A DNA stretch of 64,000 nt from Psychrobacter immobilis (GCF_904846065.1 NZ_CAJGZV010000001.1:806001-870000), one strand, 5' to 3'. Shown: positions 38,449-49,915, counted from the first letter of the stretch. Made by a program: numbers and translations. Notes: generated from the letters alone by a model not told the origin.

Positions 38449-40011
38449 CTATCTTGATTGCGTTTGTAATGCTTGGCGAATATGGGCGTCAAACGCGCTA
38501 ACATAGTCAAAATACTGATGATGAGCATCGTTACTAAGTATAAATTGTTGGGCTTGTTGGCACATCGCGCTCAAGTCATCTATCAGCTCTTGATAGCTTA
38601 GGTTTTCTTCTCCAGCACGCTTAATCAGTTTTATCTCATGCAATAGGGTTTGCTGCTGTGCGTTATTTACGCGAGCATAACTTAGATTGACCATCGCCTG
38701 ACATAGCGCTTTTAAGACCATCAAATCTGCTGCTGCATACCGACGTATCTCGCCAAGCGAGGTATTGATAAAATCAGATATTTTGGGAGTATGAGTAACT
38801 ATGGCTAATATCGCCAAGCGTTGCTGTCTAACTTCGGCTTTCGATGAATCATCGTTTTGTGCCGGTGTATAAAAATGATAGGGACTGGGCGGCTGGCGAC
38901 GCATCATAATACTTAAGCAACTGGTCAGTGATTGTACGCAGTTGACCGCTGTTTTTGGATCATTGATACCAGGCGATAAGGCGCGGACGGCGATTTCAGT
39001 CATTTGTCCCAAGCTATAAGCAATATCGTTAGAATGAGCCAGTCGTTGTTCGATACGTATACAGCCTGCAAAGCGTTGCCAAAAAAGCCCGTCAGGGGCA
39101 CGCGGTACAACAGCTAAAGATGGCGTCGCTGTTTTTTGTCGATTGTTTGGATGACCTGCTGGACGCTGGTAAAAGTAACCGATGACGTTTTTGTCAGTGA
39201 CATAATCACCAAGATTAATACGCATTTGCACCACGCCGCCATAGTCTTGTGTCAGTGTAATCAGTGATTCAAGATAGAATTGTTGGACATAACCTGAGCT
39301 TGGTGGATAAATGGGCATCGCTGACCAATGATGAAACTGTTCAATGTCATGATGTTCTATATCGCGTTGATGCTGGATATCGCAATGATCACGATACCAA
39401 TAGTGAATATTATTAATCGCATCATTGCTGGCGTTTTGAATCACATGTGAGGCTTGAATGGCATGTACCATATGCTGTACAAAGTACACCAGCAACAGCG
39501 CACATATAATTGCCATGATAATCGCAAAAGTCACTGCGAGCTGTGGCACACCAAAAGCTACGTCATATTTATGGATGGATTTTAACACCAATAAACTATA
39601 ACTAAAGGTGCCAATGAACGCCCCCAATACAAATTGATTTGGCGTATCGGTCAAAAAATTGCGCAATAGCCGTGGGCCAAATTGCGAAGAGGCCATCGAT
39701 AGCACGGCGATTGTAATGGAAAAGGTCGTGCCTGCTACGCCTAATACTGCGCCTGCAATCGCTGTCATGATAGCGCGCGCCGCATCGTCGTCACCGGTAA
39801 AAGCAAAGGTAATCTCTCTAACTGTTTCGCGGTCAAAGTGTTGATCGATAGTGACCAATAAAGGCGCAAGCAATATTCCAACGATGACGCACGCCGTTGG
39901 GATAAACCAATAAGAGCCAATAAGCTGCTGCCATAGGTTTCTTAGTCGATCGGGTAAATCCAGTAGCGTCTGTAGCGACCAGAGCTGGGCAAATTGCTTT
40001 AACCTATGCAT
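38449..40011 (-). CDS. DUF2254 membrane protein
   Basis: A large membrane protein of the DUF2254 family. Hydrophobic segments include SYWFIPTACVIVGILLAPLL, AIAGAVLGVAGTTFSITIAV, NQFVLGAFIGTFSYSLLVL and VTFAIIMAIICALLLVYFV. A soluble C-terminal half with LSPGINDPKTAVNCVQSL follows, a stretch typical of the family. The frame opens at a TTG (40095). The ATG at 40011 gives 520 aa and is used here; a TTG at 40062 with GGAG nine bases upstream is a real alternative. Function unknown. Confidence 0.8.
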   Translation of the reverse strand: MHRLKQFAQLWSLQTLLDLPDRLRNLWQQLIGSYWFIPTACVIVGILLAPLLVTIDQHFDRETVREITFAFTGDDDAARAIMTAIAGAVLGVAGTTFSITIAVLSMASSQFGPRLLRNFLTDTPNQFVLGAFIGTFSYSLLVLKSIHKYDVAFGVPQLAVTFAIIMAIICALLLVYFVQHMVHAIQASHVIQNASNDAINNIHYWYRDHCDIQHQRDIEHHDIEQFHHWSAMPIYPPSSGYVQQFYLESLITLTQDYGGVVQMRINLGDYVTDKNVIGYFYQRPAGHPNNRQKTATPSLAVVPRAPDGLFWQRFAGCIRIEQRLAHSNDIAYSLGQMTEIAVRALSPGINDPKTAVNCVQSLTSCLSIMMRRQPPSPYHFYTPAQNDDSSKAEVRQQRLAILAIVTHTPKISDFINTSLGEIRRYAAADLMVLKALCQAMVNLSYARVNNAQQQTLLHEIKLIKRAGEENLSYQELIDDLSAMCQQAQQFILSNDAHHQYFDYVSAFDAHIRQALQTQSR

Positions 40012-40195
40012 GATGGTGAGCAATAGCGACTTAAGCCAGCCACTTTTAGGGTGTTTATCCAATATAATGTGCTCCAAAAACGACCTAAAAATCAAGCAAG
40101 TTTTATTGATAAAAGCTGTGCTGTTGCACCACTGAATAAAGAGACTTAAAGAGAATTACCTTACCATATAAATAGGATCGTTTAAAAATTTAGTA

Positions 40196-40228
40196 AAAAA
40201 TAAGCCCCTATCATAGGGGCTTATTTTT
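40196..40228 (-). terminator. terminator of the M66 protease gene
   Basis: TAAGCCCCT (40201-40209) and AGGGGCTTA (40215-40223) form a stem with a five-base loop, with A and T runs on both sides. On the minus strand it lies about 20 bases past the protease stop codon. Confidence 0.88.
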
Positions 40229-40247
40229 AGCATAATGGATTGTTTTG

Positions 40248-43187
40248 TTAATTGACTAGATTGTCAATCCAATTGCTTATCGCAGTGCTTACTTTTGCTA
40301 GCACTGATGGCTCTTCTTTACTGTCCATACTTAATGAACGCGTTTGCATATCATCCGTCGATACTGGCTGTTTTTGCAGACTATCTACGATTAACGGTAG
40401 ATTATTACCAGCGGTTGCTAAGATAAAGCTTGGGTTTTTGGTTAACGTTGTCCATTTCTGATTCCAGCCACCACTACAATTGTAAGTAATTAAGCTTCCG
40501 CGATTATCTACTAAATTACCAGTACGCAAATCAAAGCATTTGCCACCTTGTTTGATTTGGTCAGTACCGTTCATCTCCCAAACTTGCGCTGGCGAGTCCA
40601 AGCTACAAGTGCCTAAAACGACCCAAGAACCTTGTTCCGTTAAACACTGATCTAATGCCATTTTGCTGTGAATTTTACCTTTAAGATCGTAAATCCACTG
40701 TTCAGAGTCATCACCAGTACAGCCACTTGGGCCGCTAATAAAGCTATTTAACTTACCACCTTCTAGAGTTTCAACTTTAAGGCAGTTGTTGCCATTACGG
40801 ATAGTAGTCATATTATCTAAAGGTTTGTCATCTTGTAGCTCTAAATCTACAACAAACTTTTGAAATTCGGTAAGTGCTTCAGGCTCTTTTTTGATTAAAT
40901 CCGTACGATAGACATTGACCCAACGGTTTAGACGATTTAGAGTTTCTTGCTGCTTCTCATAACGCTCTAATGTTTGGAGTGCTAAAGGGCTAAGCTCATC
41001 ACGATACTCTTTATAAGAATCATATAATAACTGACCGTTGGCGTCTAAACTAATAGTCGAATTTTCTGCTTGAGCAAGAAGTTTCTGCTCTAAGGTTGGC
41101 AATTCTACCTTTCTTAGTGCCGTATAGCCCTGTTCTTTACCAAAGGTAACCGCGGGTTTAATCGCATCACTATATTGACGAATATCAATGGTTGAGAGCT
41201 GTACTTGTGCTTCATTGACCTTTTTACAGTACAAATCTACTTTTTTCGGATCTTCAGCGATGGCTAAATTGATATGGAATTTATTGGCATTACCATTCAT
41301 TCGATTAGGAGCCAACGCAATATCATTAATCGTGTTATTACTATAAGTAACGCTTAACCAGCAGCTTGCTGATTCAAGTGAGTTATTCGGTGTCGGTAAC
41401 TCAAAGACGTTGCCCCAGTTACCACGTGCTTCTGGATAAATGATGCCTTTTTGCGCGACAGGGTCATAACCGCCTAAAATGGTAAATACTGGCACGCCTT
41501 GTAAGCGTGGTTTTAAGTAATTACCGTTGGCACTGTTGTACCAAACGTTTTTGGATTCTTTCCACACTTTAGGCTGGATGACTTCCATCTTTCTAAGCTC
41601 AGCATTCCATTTCTTATAGCCAGTTGGTGAGTCAGCGTCAAATACTGCTTTATCAAATGCTGGCTGTATCTTAATTTTTGTACTATAACCCGTATAGTGA
41701 GTATAGTTTGAATAAGCGCCACTCTGTGATCCACCAGACATCGCATCGCGACCATAGCCATAGGTGGCTAAGAAAAGAGGTTTACCAGTGAGACCATCAC
41801 CCTCGACCTGTCGTGGCCAGTCTAAGTTGCTGCGCATTTTGTTTCTGACGCCATTATAGCCCCAGCCACTATTAGCATGATGCTCGGCCCAAAAGAAATC
41901 GCCGTTCTGTTCACCAGGATAATGACTCAAGCCATAATGATGACCGATTTCGTGGCTGAACTCATTACCTTGAGAGTCGATTAGGGTCAACATACCATTA
42001 CCGCCGCTTAAGCCGTGGTTATATTCACCATTCTTATATTTACCGCGAGCGTGATGCGCATTGACGTTTTGGGTCAATTGCGGTTGCTCTTGACTTTGCA
42101 TTGAAGCACTGGTGACGCCCCAATTGGCTAAATTAATGCCAACACCAAAGGTTGATTTCGCGGTGTTTTCGCGCATATCACCAGCATAAACGCCAGCATC
42201 ATTTGAGTCACTGATTGAATCATAAATAGTGCCATTGGCGACCATTACTCGTTCGAGCTTCATGTCATCATAGCTAGCAACGGTCATTTGTGCTGCTGGA
42301 ATGGTTTGGAAGTAGTCTGAACCCGCTCTTTCTGGATCGCGTAGCATATAATGACCCCAAGATTGAGGTGCATCCGTTAACATGCCCAGACGGATATTGG
42401 TCAATACCAACTCACCAGGGGCGGCAAAATCTATGTTATCTTCTGACAATTCACCGCTACGATTTTGGTCATCCACAATGCGAATTTTGAGACCACCTTG
42501 TACCTCATCCCAGTTGAGTTTGGTTGACCAAGCACGCTTACTGTAAGCAACGCGTGCGCGCTGATCAGTGTTAGTCTGATCCGTGTCTGGGATTTGAGTC
42601 GGATCGGCTAAATTGACAGTTCGTAATAAAACCCCGTCTTTGTAAATTTCAGCCGCTAATTTATTAATGTCACCCATTTCAAGCGTAGGCGTCACTAATA
42701 ACAGCGCCTCTTTTTCTGCCGTCAGGCGCGGCATGTTTTTTGCTTCGTTACCCTGTGGATCAACGGTATGATTCTGCCCAAACTGTATCATCGCTTGAAA
42801 GTCGCCAACCAAGTCTGGACGAATAGCACGAATTTCTCCCGCTCTACCATCGTGGTCAAAAAACCCTAATAAATAAAAATCAGCAATATCCTTTTTTGGT
42901 TCTGGATATTTAATAGGCGTACTTGGTTCAAGTGGCGTAGCAGGAATACTCGTTACCGGTGGCTTAATAGGCGTACTTGGTTCAAGTGGCGTAGCAGGAA
43001 TACTCGTTGCTGGCGGCTTAACAGGCGTAGTGACGGGTGGTTTAACAGGCGGCGTTTCTACTGGTAGATTAATGGTTGGTGGTACAAGTGATGATGTGCT
43101 GCCATCACCTTCACCACAAGCAGAAAGCATAATGGATACGACACAAATGCTTAGCGCTGTTACTGGGAATGCTATTGTATTTTTCAA
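40248..43187 (-). CDS. M66 (StcE/TagA-like) zinc metalloprotease lipoprotein with lectin-like domain
   Basis: A 979-aa secreted protein. Residues 1-24 are a lipoprotein signal with the box LSAC (Cys24), so it is probably anchored to a membrane. Residues 40-98 are a proline-rich linker with an 18-residue repeat. The catalytic metzincin motif HEIGHHYGLSH lies at residues 412-422, preceded by YDDMKLERVMVANGTIYDS and followed by WAEHHANSGWGYNG, as in StcE/TagA. Around residues 795-940 is a ricin-B-like region with paired cysteines and EQWIYDL, AQVWEM and NQKWTTL repeats, suggesting sugar binding. The start is a TTG with AGGG nine bases upstream. StcE cleaves mucin-type glycoproteins; the substrate here is unknown. 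Confidence 0.85.
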   Translation of the reverse strand: MKNTIAFPVTALSICVVSIMLSACGEGDGSTSSLVPPTINLPVETPPVKPPVTTPVKPPATSIPATPLEPSTPIKPPVTSIPATPLEPSTPIKYPEPKKDIADFYLLGFFDHDGRAGEIRAIRPDLVGDFQAMIQFGQNHTVDPQGNEAKNMPRLTAEKEALLLVTPTLEMGDINKLAAEIYKDGVLLRTVNLADPTQIPDTDQTNTDQRARVAYSKRAWSTKLNWDEVQGGLKIRIVDDQNRSGELSEDNIDFAAPGELVLTNIRLGMLTDAPQSWGHYMLRDPERAGSDYFQTIPAAQMTVASYDDMKLERVMVANGTIYDSISDSNDAGVYAGDMRENTAKSTFGVGINLANWGVTSASMQSQEQPQLTQNVNAHHARGKYKNGEYNHGLSGGNGMLTLIDSQGNEFSHEIGHHYGLSHYPGEQNGDFFWAEHHANSGWGYNGVRNKMRSNLDWPRQVEGDGLTGKPLFLATYGYGRDAMSGGSQSGAYSNYTHYTGYSTKIKIQPAFDKAVFDADSPTGYKKWNAELRKMEVIQPKVWKESKNVWYNSANGNYLKPRLQGVPVFTILGGYDPVAQKGIIYPEARGNWGNVFELPTPNNSLESASCWLSVTYSNNTINDIALAPNRMNGNANKFHINLAIAEDPKKVDLYCKKVNEAQVQLSTIDIRQYSDAIKPAVTFGKEQGYTALRKVELPTLEQKLLAQAENSTISLDANGQLLYDSYKEYRDELSPLALQTLERYEKQQETLNRLNRWVNVYRTDLIKKEPEALTEFQKFVVDLELQDDKPLDNMTTIRNGNNCLKVETLEGGKLNSFISGPSGCTGDDSEQWIYDLKGKIHSKMALDQCLTEQGSWVVLGTCSLDSPAQVWEMNGTDQIKQGGKCFDLRTGNLVDNRGSLITYNCSGGWNQKWTTLTKNPSFILATAGNNLPLIVDSLQKQPVSTDDMQTRSLSMDSKEEPSVLAKVSTAISNWIDNLVN
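42911..43018 (-). repeat. 54-bp tandem repeat in the protease linker
   Basis: Two copies of a 54-base unit (42911-42964, 42965-43018) differ at only three positions near the end. They encode the 18-residue proline-rich repeat with SIPATPLEPSTPIK. Copy number of such linker repeats often varies between strains. Confidence 0.8.
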
Positions 43188-43339
43188 GTTATTGCCCTAA
43201 TAAAGTTTAAGGCAATATAACAGCTGTGTTAGCATCTCGTACGACTTTTGTTCGATAGATAATAATAAGTTCTATTATAACCTCTAGTGAAAACTAATTT
43301 TTATTATTCAATATACCTCACTCATTACTAACGCTTTTC

Positions 43340-44890
43340 TTAATTCGTTTTTGGGTTATCTGATTCAGTAATGATATCGCCTTTATGATTAAAGAGATTA
43401 CCATTGGTTTTAGTTTGAGAGTCATTCAAATCTTTAGGAATAAGAATCTCATTGTCCCGCTCATCGCATTCAATATCACTGTCTTTATCATAAGCTATTG
43501 GGTCAAAGTGTGGGGTGTCTTTGTTCGGCTCATTCTTGTCTAATGCTGCAGTGGTTGCCGAGGTTTTTCTAAATAAATTTGATTGACCGCCTTTGATGCC
43601 TTTTCCATTAGAATCAGCTTTTTTACGTGGCTCACTATTGGCAAAAATAGCATTTAACGGTAGATCTAACTGTTGCTTGGCATAAGCTTCCGTATTCTCA
43701 AAACGATTGACTAGCAAGCTAAGCCAAGGTTTTTGATCCTCTGGCCCCATCTCATCTAGCTCATCTTTGATAGGCAAGGGATAAGGTAGCGTGCGATAAA
43801 AATCCCATAATGTCATTTTGCTCAAATCTCTCTTGAGCACATAATCATTATCTTCAGTCATGGTGATTAAATTGCTGTCTTGCAGATAATTAATATAGGT
43901 ATACCATTTTGGTAGCTCTTTGCGTCCTAGCACATTACGTAGCGCTTGTTCGCTTACCGCTTCCCCTTTTAAATGATGGGTATAAACGAGGTTTAGCATA
44001 TCAAGCAAACTTAGCAGAGGGTGGCGTGGATAGACCTCTTCAGTCTCAAAAATCGTCAAGGTATAGCTAATCTCAACACCTAATAGAATTAAATTCCAAG
44101 ACAAATATATCCATAATAAGAAGATGGGCAGTGCCGCAAAAGCCCCGTAAATCGCTTCATAACTGGTGAAGTTTGCCATTACTGTACCAAACAGGTGCTT
44201 CATCAGCTCGAATACGATAGCGACGAAGAGACCAGCAATGGCTGCATTTTTTGCGGGTACGCGGGCTTTTGGAATGAACCAGTACATACCAATAAAGCCT
44301 GCGACAGTGATACCAATGGATACGGCTTGTACCCAAAAAGACCAGTCAATGCCATAACCAGCAATTTGTCGATTTAAAAAACTCAAGCTTTGTACCGCGC
44401 TTGAAGCAAGAAATGCCGTACCCAGTACTAACGGTCCTAACGTGACGATGGTCCAGTAGCGCAGCATACTTTTCATACCGCCAGAGCGATTTTCTACCCG
44501 CCAGATTTGGTTAAATGCGCGCTCGATGGTTGTTAACGTCATAATGGTCGTAAAAAATAACACCATCGCCCCAATGATGGTTAGATTTGAGGATTTTTCA
44601 GCAAAGCTATTGATGTACTCACTGACCTGCATGCTTGATTGTGGTAGCAAGTTACTATAAATCACTTCATATATCTGTGCTCTAACGGATGCAAGTGCTG
44701 GTACAGAAGATAGGATCATCAATAAGACGGTTAGGACGGGTACAATTGACAACATAGTCGTGTAGGTCAGCGATGCCGCTTTTTGCTGGCAATTGTCTTC
44801 AAAAAAGTGCCGAGTCAAGAATCGTAAAAATTGAAACCAGCGTTGATGTAAAAACGGGATTTTTTTTGATAAATTTTCCATATCGACCAT
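43340..44890 (-). CDS. YihY/BrkB-family inner-membrane protein
   Basis: A 516-aa protein whose first 290 residues are the family domain: DNCQQKAASLTYTTMLSIVP near residue 32, six or so membrane helices, TTIERAFNQIWRVENRSG, and YGAFAALPIFLLWIYLSW. A soluble part (residues 300-420) resembles the winged-helix-like extension seen in some members. Then comes a polar, Asp/Asn/Lys-rich tail of about 90 residues that looks disordered. Members were once thought to be RNase BN, which is wrong. Function unknown. Confidence 0.85.
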   Translation of the reverse strand: MVDMENLSKKIPFLHQRWFQFLRFLTRHFFEDNCQQKAASLTYTTMLSIVPVLTVLLMILSSVPALASVRAQIYEVIYSNLLPQSSMQVSEYINSFAEKSSNLTIIGAMVLFFTTIMTLTTIERAFNQIWRVENRSGGMKSMLRYWTIVTLGPLVLGTAFLASSAVQSLSFLNRQIAGYGIDWSFWVQAVSIGITVAGFIGMYWFIPKARVPAKNAAIAGLFVAIVFELMKHLFGTVMANFTSYEAIYGAFAALPIFLLWIYLSWNLILLGVEISYTLTIFETEEVYPRHPLLSLLDMLNLVYTHHLKGEAVSEQALRNVLGRKELPKWYTYINYLQDSNLITMTEDNDYVLKRDLSKMTLWDFYRTLPYPLPIKDELDEMGPEDQKPWLSLLVNRFENTEAYAKQQLDLPLNAIFANSEPRKKADSNGKGIKGGQSNLFRKTSATTAALDKNEPNKDTPHFDPIAYDKDSDIECDERDNEILIPKDLNDSQTKTNGNLFNHKGDIITESDNPKTN

Positions 44891-45299
44891 TTAGCAGGTG
44901 TTTGAGTGACAGTAGTGTAACAAAAATATGCTGTTACCATCTGCGGTTTAATTGTGTCAAAATGCACGGCAGCAACCTCTCTAGCAGGTTATTAGCGACA
45001 ATTTGTACCAAGGCTGTTTGCATGTCGGTGAATGACTGGGGCATAATATATGCCTATATTGCGGTATCTGTCACAGATTATGTATATAGTCATTCCACTA
45101 TAAAATTATTACAGCGTTAACCTCGATTGAAGTATTTAATATACATCTACACTCGGTTGCGTTGTACTATTTTTAAATTGAATCAACTATAGCTACATAA
45201 TAAGTAAGGTTTTATGCTAAAGAAATAGACTGCATAGAAGCGGTTGTAGATGATTAGAATCAACAATAACATTAATGGTTTTATGAGGAAGTATTGCTA
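44891..45299 (+). other. intergenic region yihY-wrbA
   Basis: A 409-base gap between divergent genes. It holds the palindromic repeat at 45085-45191 and a small GCATA/TATGC hairpin near 45042. No promoter of good quality was seen, and the plus-strand frame across 44773-45120 is not credible. Confidence 0.45.
45085..45191. repeat. imperfect palindromic element, copy A
   Basis: The ends TATAGT (45085-45090) and ACTATA (45186-45191) are inverted, and the arms pair imperfectly further in (ATTC, TAAAA and TACA blocks). A core GTTAACCTCG starts 31 bases from the left end. CACTCGGTTGC begins 34 bases after the start of that core. The same layout appears at 49915-50022, so this is a diverged copy of one element. 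No coding potential. Confidence 0.65.
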
Positions 45300-45917
45300 A
45301 TGAGTCAGACCGCCCCTTATGTTTTGGTGCTCTATTATTCAAATTACGGTACGACTAAGACATTGGCTTATGCTATCGCTCAAGGTATTGAGGATGCTGG
45401 TATGACAGCCCGTATCCGTACTGTACCAACGGTTGCACCCGAGACCACGTCGAGCAAGCCTGCAATACCTGATGAAGGTGACTTATATTGCACTATGGAC
45501 GATCTAAAAGACTGTATGGGTTTGGCGCTTGGTAGCCCGACGCACTTCGGTAATATGGCTGCTCCCATGAAATATTTTTGGGACAATACGGTCACTATTT
45601 GGCTGGCAGGTAATTTACAGAACAAACCTGCTGCTGTATTTACTGCGACCGGCTCGATGCACGGCGGTCAAGAGACGACATTGCTGACCATGATGTTGCC
45701 GTTGATGCATCACGGCATGATCCTTGTTGGTGTGCCTTATGCTGAGCCTGCGCTTAATCGTACTCATCGTGGTGGCTCGCCTTATGGTGCCAGCCACGTG
45801 AGTGGGGCGTTGCATGATCAACCCGTCTCAGCTGATGAGCGCGAGTTGGCTATCGCCCAAGGTCGCCGCTTGGCGATTAGTGCTACTGCATTGGCGCAAG
45901 CTAACTGGACTCGCTAA
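45300..45917 (+). CDS. wrbA: NAD(P)H:quinone oxidoreductase, WrbA type
   Basis: A flavodoxin-like enzyme that binds FMN and reduces quinones with two electrons. The 205-aa protein has the FMN phosphate loop YYSNYGTTKTLA (residues 13-24), GSPTHFGNMAAPMKYFWDNT and ATGSMHGGQETTLLTMMLPL, all typical of WrbA. GAGGAAG lies eight bases before the ATG at 45300. It is followed after 62 bases by a DUF2069 gene, a pairing also seen in Pseudomonas. Confidence 0.94.
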   Translation: MSQTAPYVLVLYYSNYGTTKTLAYAIAQGIEDAGMTARIRTVPTVAPETTSSKPAIPDEGDLYCTMDDLKDCMGLALGSPTHFGNMAAPMKYFWDNTVTIWLAGNLQNKPAAVFTATGSMHGGQETTLLTMMLPLMHHGMILVGVPYAEPALNRTHRGGSPYGASHVSGALHDQPVSADERELAIAQGRRLAISATALAQANWTR

Positions 45918-45979
45918 GCGGATTTTTATAGCATGCAAGGTCTTATATAACGCTATTAATTAGGAAGTAAATATATCTA

Positions 45980-46456
45980 ATGGTCACTAACCGCTCCGAT
46001 AGTGAGATAAGCGCACCAGCCAAAAAATCTGCCAAAGCTGCTAAGCTTAAAAAGCCAATTACGCCCATTCGTCAGCACTTGATGGTGACTTGGCTGATTT
46101 GGTTGGTTTATAGACTGCTTGGGTTACCTATTTTTATCAATGTTTTTAATCCCAGTAGTCCTGATGTCATTGGCGGTATCGCCTGGCAAGCATTATGGCT
46201 AGTGCCAGCATTTATTTTGACGCCCGCGATACTACGTGGTCGTTCGCCATATGTGCTATTGATAGGCAGTATGCTTACCTTGGTTTATTTGGGGGCGAGT
46301 GGTGTGGTGCTGTTTACCCGCGTTTACGGCAGCAGCTGGGCAGAGATAGTGGTTTATTTGCTTGATTTCGTCTTATTACTGGCAATCAATATTTGGTTAT
46401 TTATTCTACTAAAGCGTCTTCCTTCAATGAACAACGTCGTTAAGCAGCCACGTTAG
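45980..46456 (+). CDS. DUF2069 membrane protein
   Basis: A 158-aa protein: a Lys/Ala-rich N-terminal 30 residues, then four hydrophobic segments (TWLIWLVYRLLGLPIFINV, AWQALWLVPAFILTPAIL, YVLLIGSMLTLVYLGASGVVL, IVVYLLDFVLLLAINIWLFI). Pattern and position after wrbA fit DUF2069. Function unknown. The two genes probably form one operon ending at the next terminator. Confidence 0.78.
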   Translation: MVTNRSDSEISAPAKKSAKAAKLKKPITPIRQHLMVTWLIWLVYRLLGLPIFINVFNPSSPDVIGGIAWQALWLVPAFILTPAILRGRSPYVLLIGSMLTLVYLGASGVVLFTRVYGSSWAEIVVYLLDFVLLLAINIWLFILLKRLPSMNNVVKQPR

Positions 46457-46480
46457 TTGATTTAGCGAAGTGTAAGGCAT

Positions 46481-46517
46481 AAAAAAGCGGCGCTCTATTT
46501 AGAGCGCCGCTTTTTTT
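46481..46517 (+). terminator. bidirectional terminator, DUF2069 / DUF3108
   Basis: GCGGCGCTCT (46487-46496) pairs perfectly with AGAGCGCCGC (46501-46510), with six A before and seven T after. It separates convergent genes. Confidence 0.95.
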
Positions 46518-46546
46518 ATGCTATTTCTGCTTATTTAATAAAAAGC

Positions 46547-47317
46547 TTAATTTACTTTGGTTAATTCTAAATCCATCTTTTTGCCATCATTAATTTGGCT
46601 AACTTTTACTGGTAGGTAGTCTAAGCTTGGTGCCAGCCAAAAACTGGTAGAACGACTATTGTCATCGTGGATACGGTCGACACGTACGGTATCAAATGTG
46701 CCAGCTGGAACGGTAATCTTGGTGTTACCAGATTTTTTAAAAGGGGTTTTCTCTATTTTGTCTTTTTTCGCCATGTAATAGTTACCAGAGAATTTACCGT
46801 TCAGTAAATCTTGGCGAATTTGCACTTCCAAACTTAAATCATCAAAAGCTTGTTGTGCCATGTTCATGGTCGTTGATTTGCCTTTATAGTTACTCACCAC
46901 CTTTTTACTGCTTGGATTAAAGTCTAATTTGTGCGTACGACCAACGCCTAATAGCTTATAAGTGGTGCTGGCTTGAGTCGGAATGACATTATTACCGTTG
47001 ATGGTAAAAGTGCTGTTTTGCGAAGCGCTTGCGACACCTGCCACCCGAGCATTGACATTATATTTCCAAGTATTACCTGATTTGTTAAGCGTGCGAGTAG
47101 CCGTGCCTTTATATTTGTCTTCAACAGTAAAGCTGTAGTTAGCGCTTGAAGGTTCGATATTCTTTGCGCTGGCAAGGGTAGGTGCAGTCATACTTATCGC
47201 TCCAATCGTAGCAATACTGGCCCCAGTGGTTAGGGCGGTTAAAAACTTAGACTTGCTGCGTTTGGTATTATTAGTATCGGTTGTTAATGACTTTTGATCG
47301 TTTGATAAAAAACTCAT
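46547..47317 (-). CDS. DUF3108 periplasmic protein
   Basis: A 256-aa exported protein. The frame starts at 47323, but AAGGA directly abuts that ATG, and the ATG two codons later (47317) is better spaced. The signal peptide has a hydrophobic run LTTGASIATIGAISM and ends at TLASAK. The mature part is rich in beta strands, with YSFTVEDKYKGTATRTLNKS, FDDLSLEVQIRQDLL and a late VPAGTFDTVRVDRIHDD, the DUF3108 pattern. Function unknown. Confidence 0.78.
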   Translation of the reverse strand: MSFLSNDQKSLTTDTNNTKRSKSKFLTALTTGASIATIGAISMTAPTLASAKNIEPSSANYSFTVEDKYKGTATRTLNKSGNTWKYNVNARVAGVASASQNSTFTINGNNVIPTQASTTYKLLGVGRTHKLDFNPSSKKVVSNYKGKSTTMNMAQQAFDDLSLEVQIRQDLLNGKFSGNYYMAKKDKIEKTPFKKSGNTKITVPAGTFDTVRVDRIHDDNSRSTSFWLAPSLDYLPVKVSQINDGKKMDLELTKVN

Positions 47318-47323
47318 GGACAT

Positions 47324-47869
47324 TCCTTAATTGCTATTTATGGCATTGCTTATAACTATTGTTGTTTTCTTAAGAACTATAATGGTCATGTCCTGCTATC
47401 TTTTCAAGAGTGCCAGCTGTCCCTGTGGTGTTGCTAGTGTAGTCAAGGTTGCTGGCATCGAGCGCGATATCATCAGGCGTCACTTACTGTAACTTGAGTA
47501 AGCAGGAGTAAGTTAATCGGTCAGTTGTAAATGATATGGGGTAGCTTAACTAATCCAATTCAGTATTGAAATTTAGCACTCATATGGCTGCTTTTAAAAT
47601 CTTGCTAAGGCCTTTAATACGGTGCAATTCAATCAAATGACTGTTCATAAACGTCATTACCAACTAAATAATCCACGATATGCAAAATTCTTGTAAATTT
47701 TTGGGCTTTACACTTGAAGCTAACTCACTTTGCCCCCACTTTTTGATACAAGCTCAAAGCTTATCTTTAGAATGCTGTTTTAAGCAGTAGTGCCTATAGA
47801 TATTGGTATTGAGACCATTAATTCAAATAAACCCTTATTGCAAATAACCAAATTATTGGAGACATATTG
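47324..47869 (+). other. region upstream of groES
   Basis: The 546 bases between divergent genes hold the sigma-32-like groE promoter at 47713-47739. Nothing else with clear meaning was seen, and no CIRCE-type repeat (TTAGCACTC inverted) is present. Confidence 0.5.
47713..47739 (+). promoter_or_regulatory. sigma-32 type heat-shock promoter of groESL
   Basis: CTTGAAG (47713-47719), 14 bases, then CCCCAC (47734-47739). This matches the sigma-32 consensus (CTTGAA, 13-15 bases, CCCCAT) with one mismatch, and the -35 equals that of E. coli groE. The start point would be about 120 bases before groES. Confidence 0.8.
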
Positions 47870-48160
47870 ATGAATATTCGTCCTTTACATGATCGCATCG
47901 TTGTCCGCCGCATAGAAGAAGAAACAAAAACGGCTGGTGGTATCTTGCTTCCTGGTTCTGCTCAAGAAAAACCTTCACAAGGTGAAGTGCTAGCAACTGG
48001 TAACGGTCAGATTCGTGACAACGGCGAAACTCGCGCGTTAGATGTAAAAACTGGCGACAAAGTCTTGTTCGGTCAATATGCTGGTCAAACCGTGAAAGTT
48101 GACGGCGAAGAACTATTGATTATGAAAGAATCTGATGTATTGGGTGTGTTAGAAGGCTAG
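47870..48160 (+). CDS. groES: Co-chaperonin GroES
   Basis: The lid of the GroEL chamber. The 96-aa product begins [18 protein letters not shown]; the mobile loop [20 protein letters not shown] (residues 21-40) contacts GroEL. The ATG at 47870 is preferred over the TTG one codon earlier; TTGGAGA lies upstream. groEL follows after 105 bases. Confidence 0.97.
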   Translation: MNIRPLHDRIVVRRIEEETKTAGGILLPGSAQEKPSQGEVLATGNGQIRDNGETRALDVKTGDKVLFGQYAGQTVKVDGEELLIMKESDVLGVLEG

Positions 48161-48259
48161 TCCTTTTTGAGTATTTTTATACTCAGCGCATTTTGACAAC
48201 ATTATTTAAAAATTATTGAAACATTTAATTGCATTCTCATACTTATAATAGTGGAGTAA

Positions 48260-49914
<1,655 letters not shown>

Positions 49915-49915
<1 letters not shown>

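Noticed and set aside
44773..45120. 115-residue plus-strand frame between yihY and wrbA
   Set aside because: It overlaps the start of yihY on the other strand, has no ribosome site, unusual cysteine-rich composition, and runs into the palindromic element.
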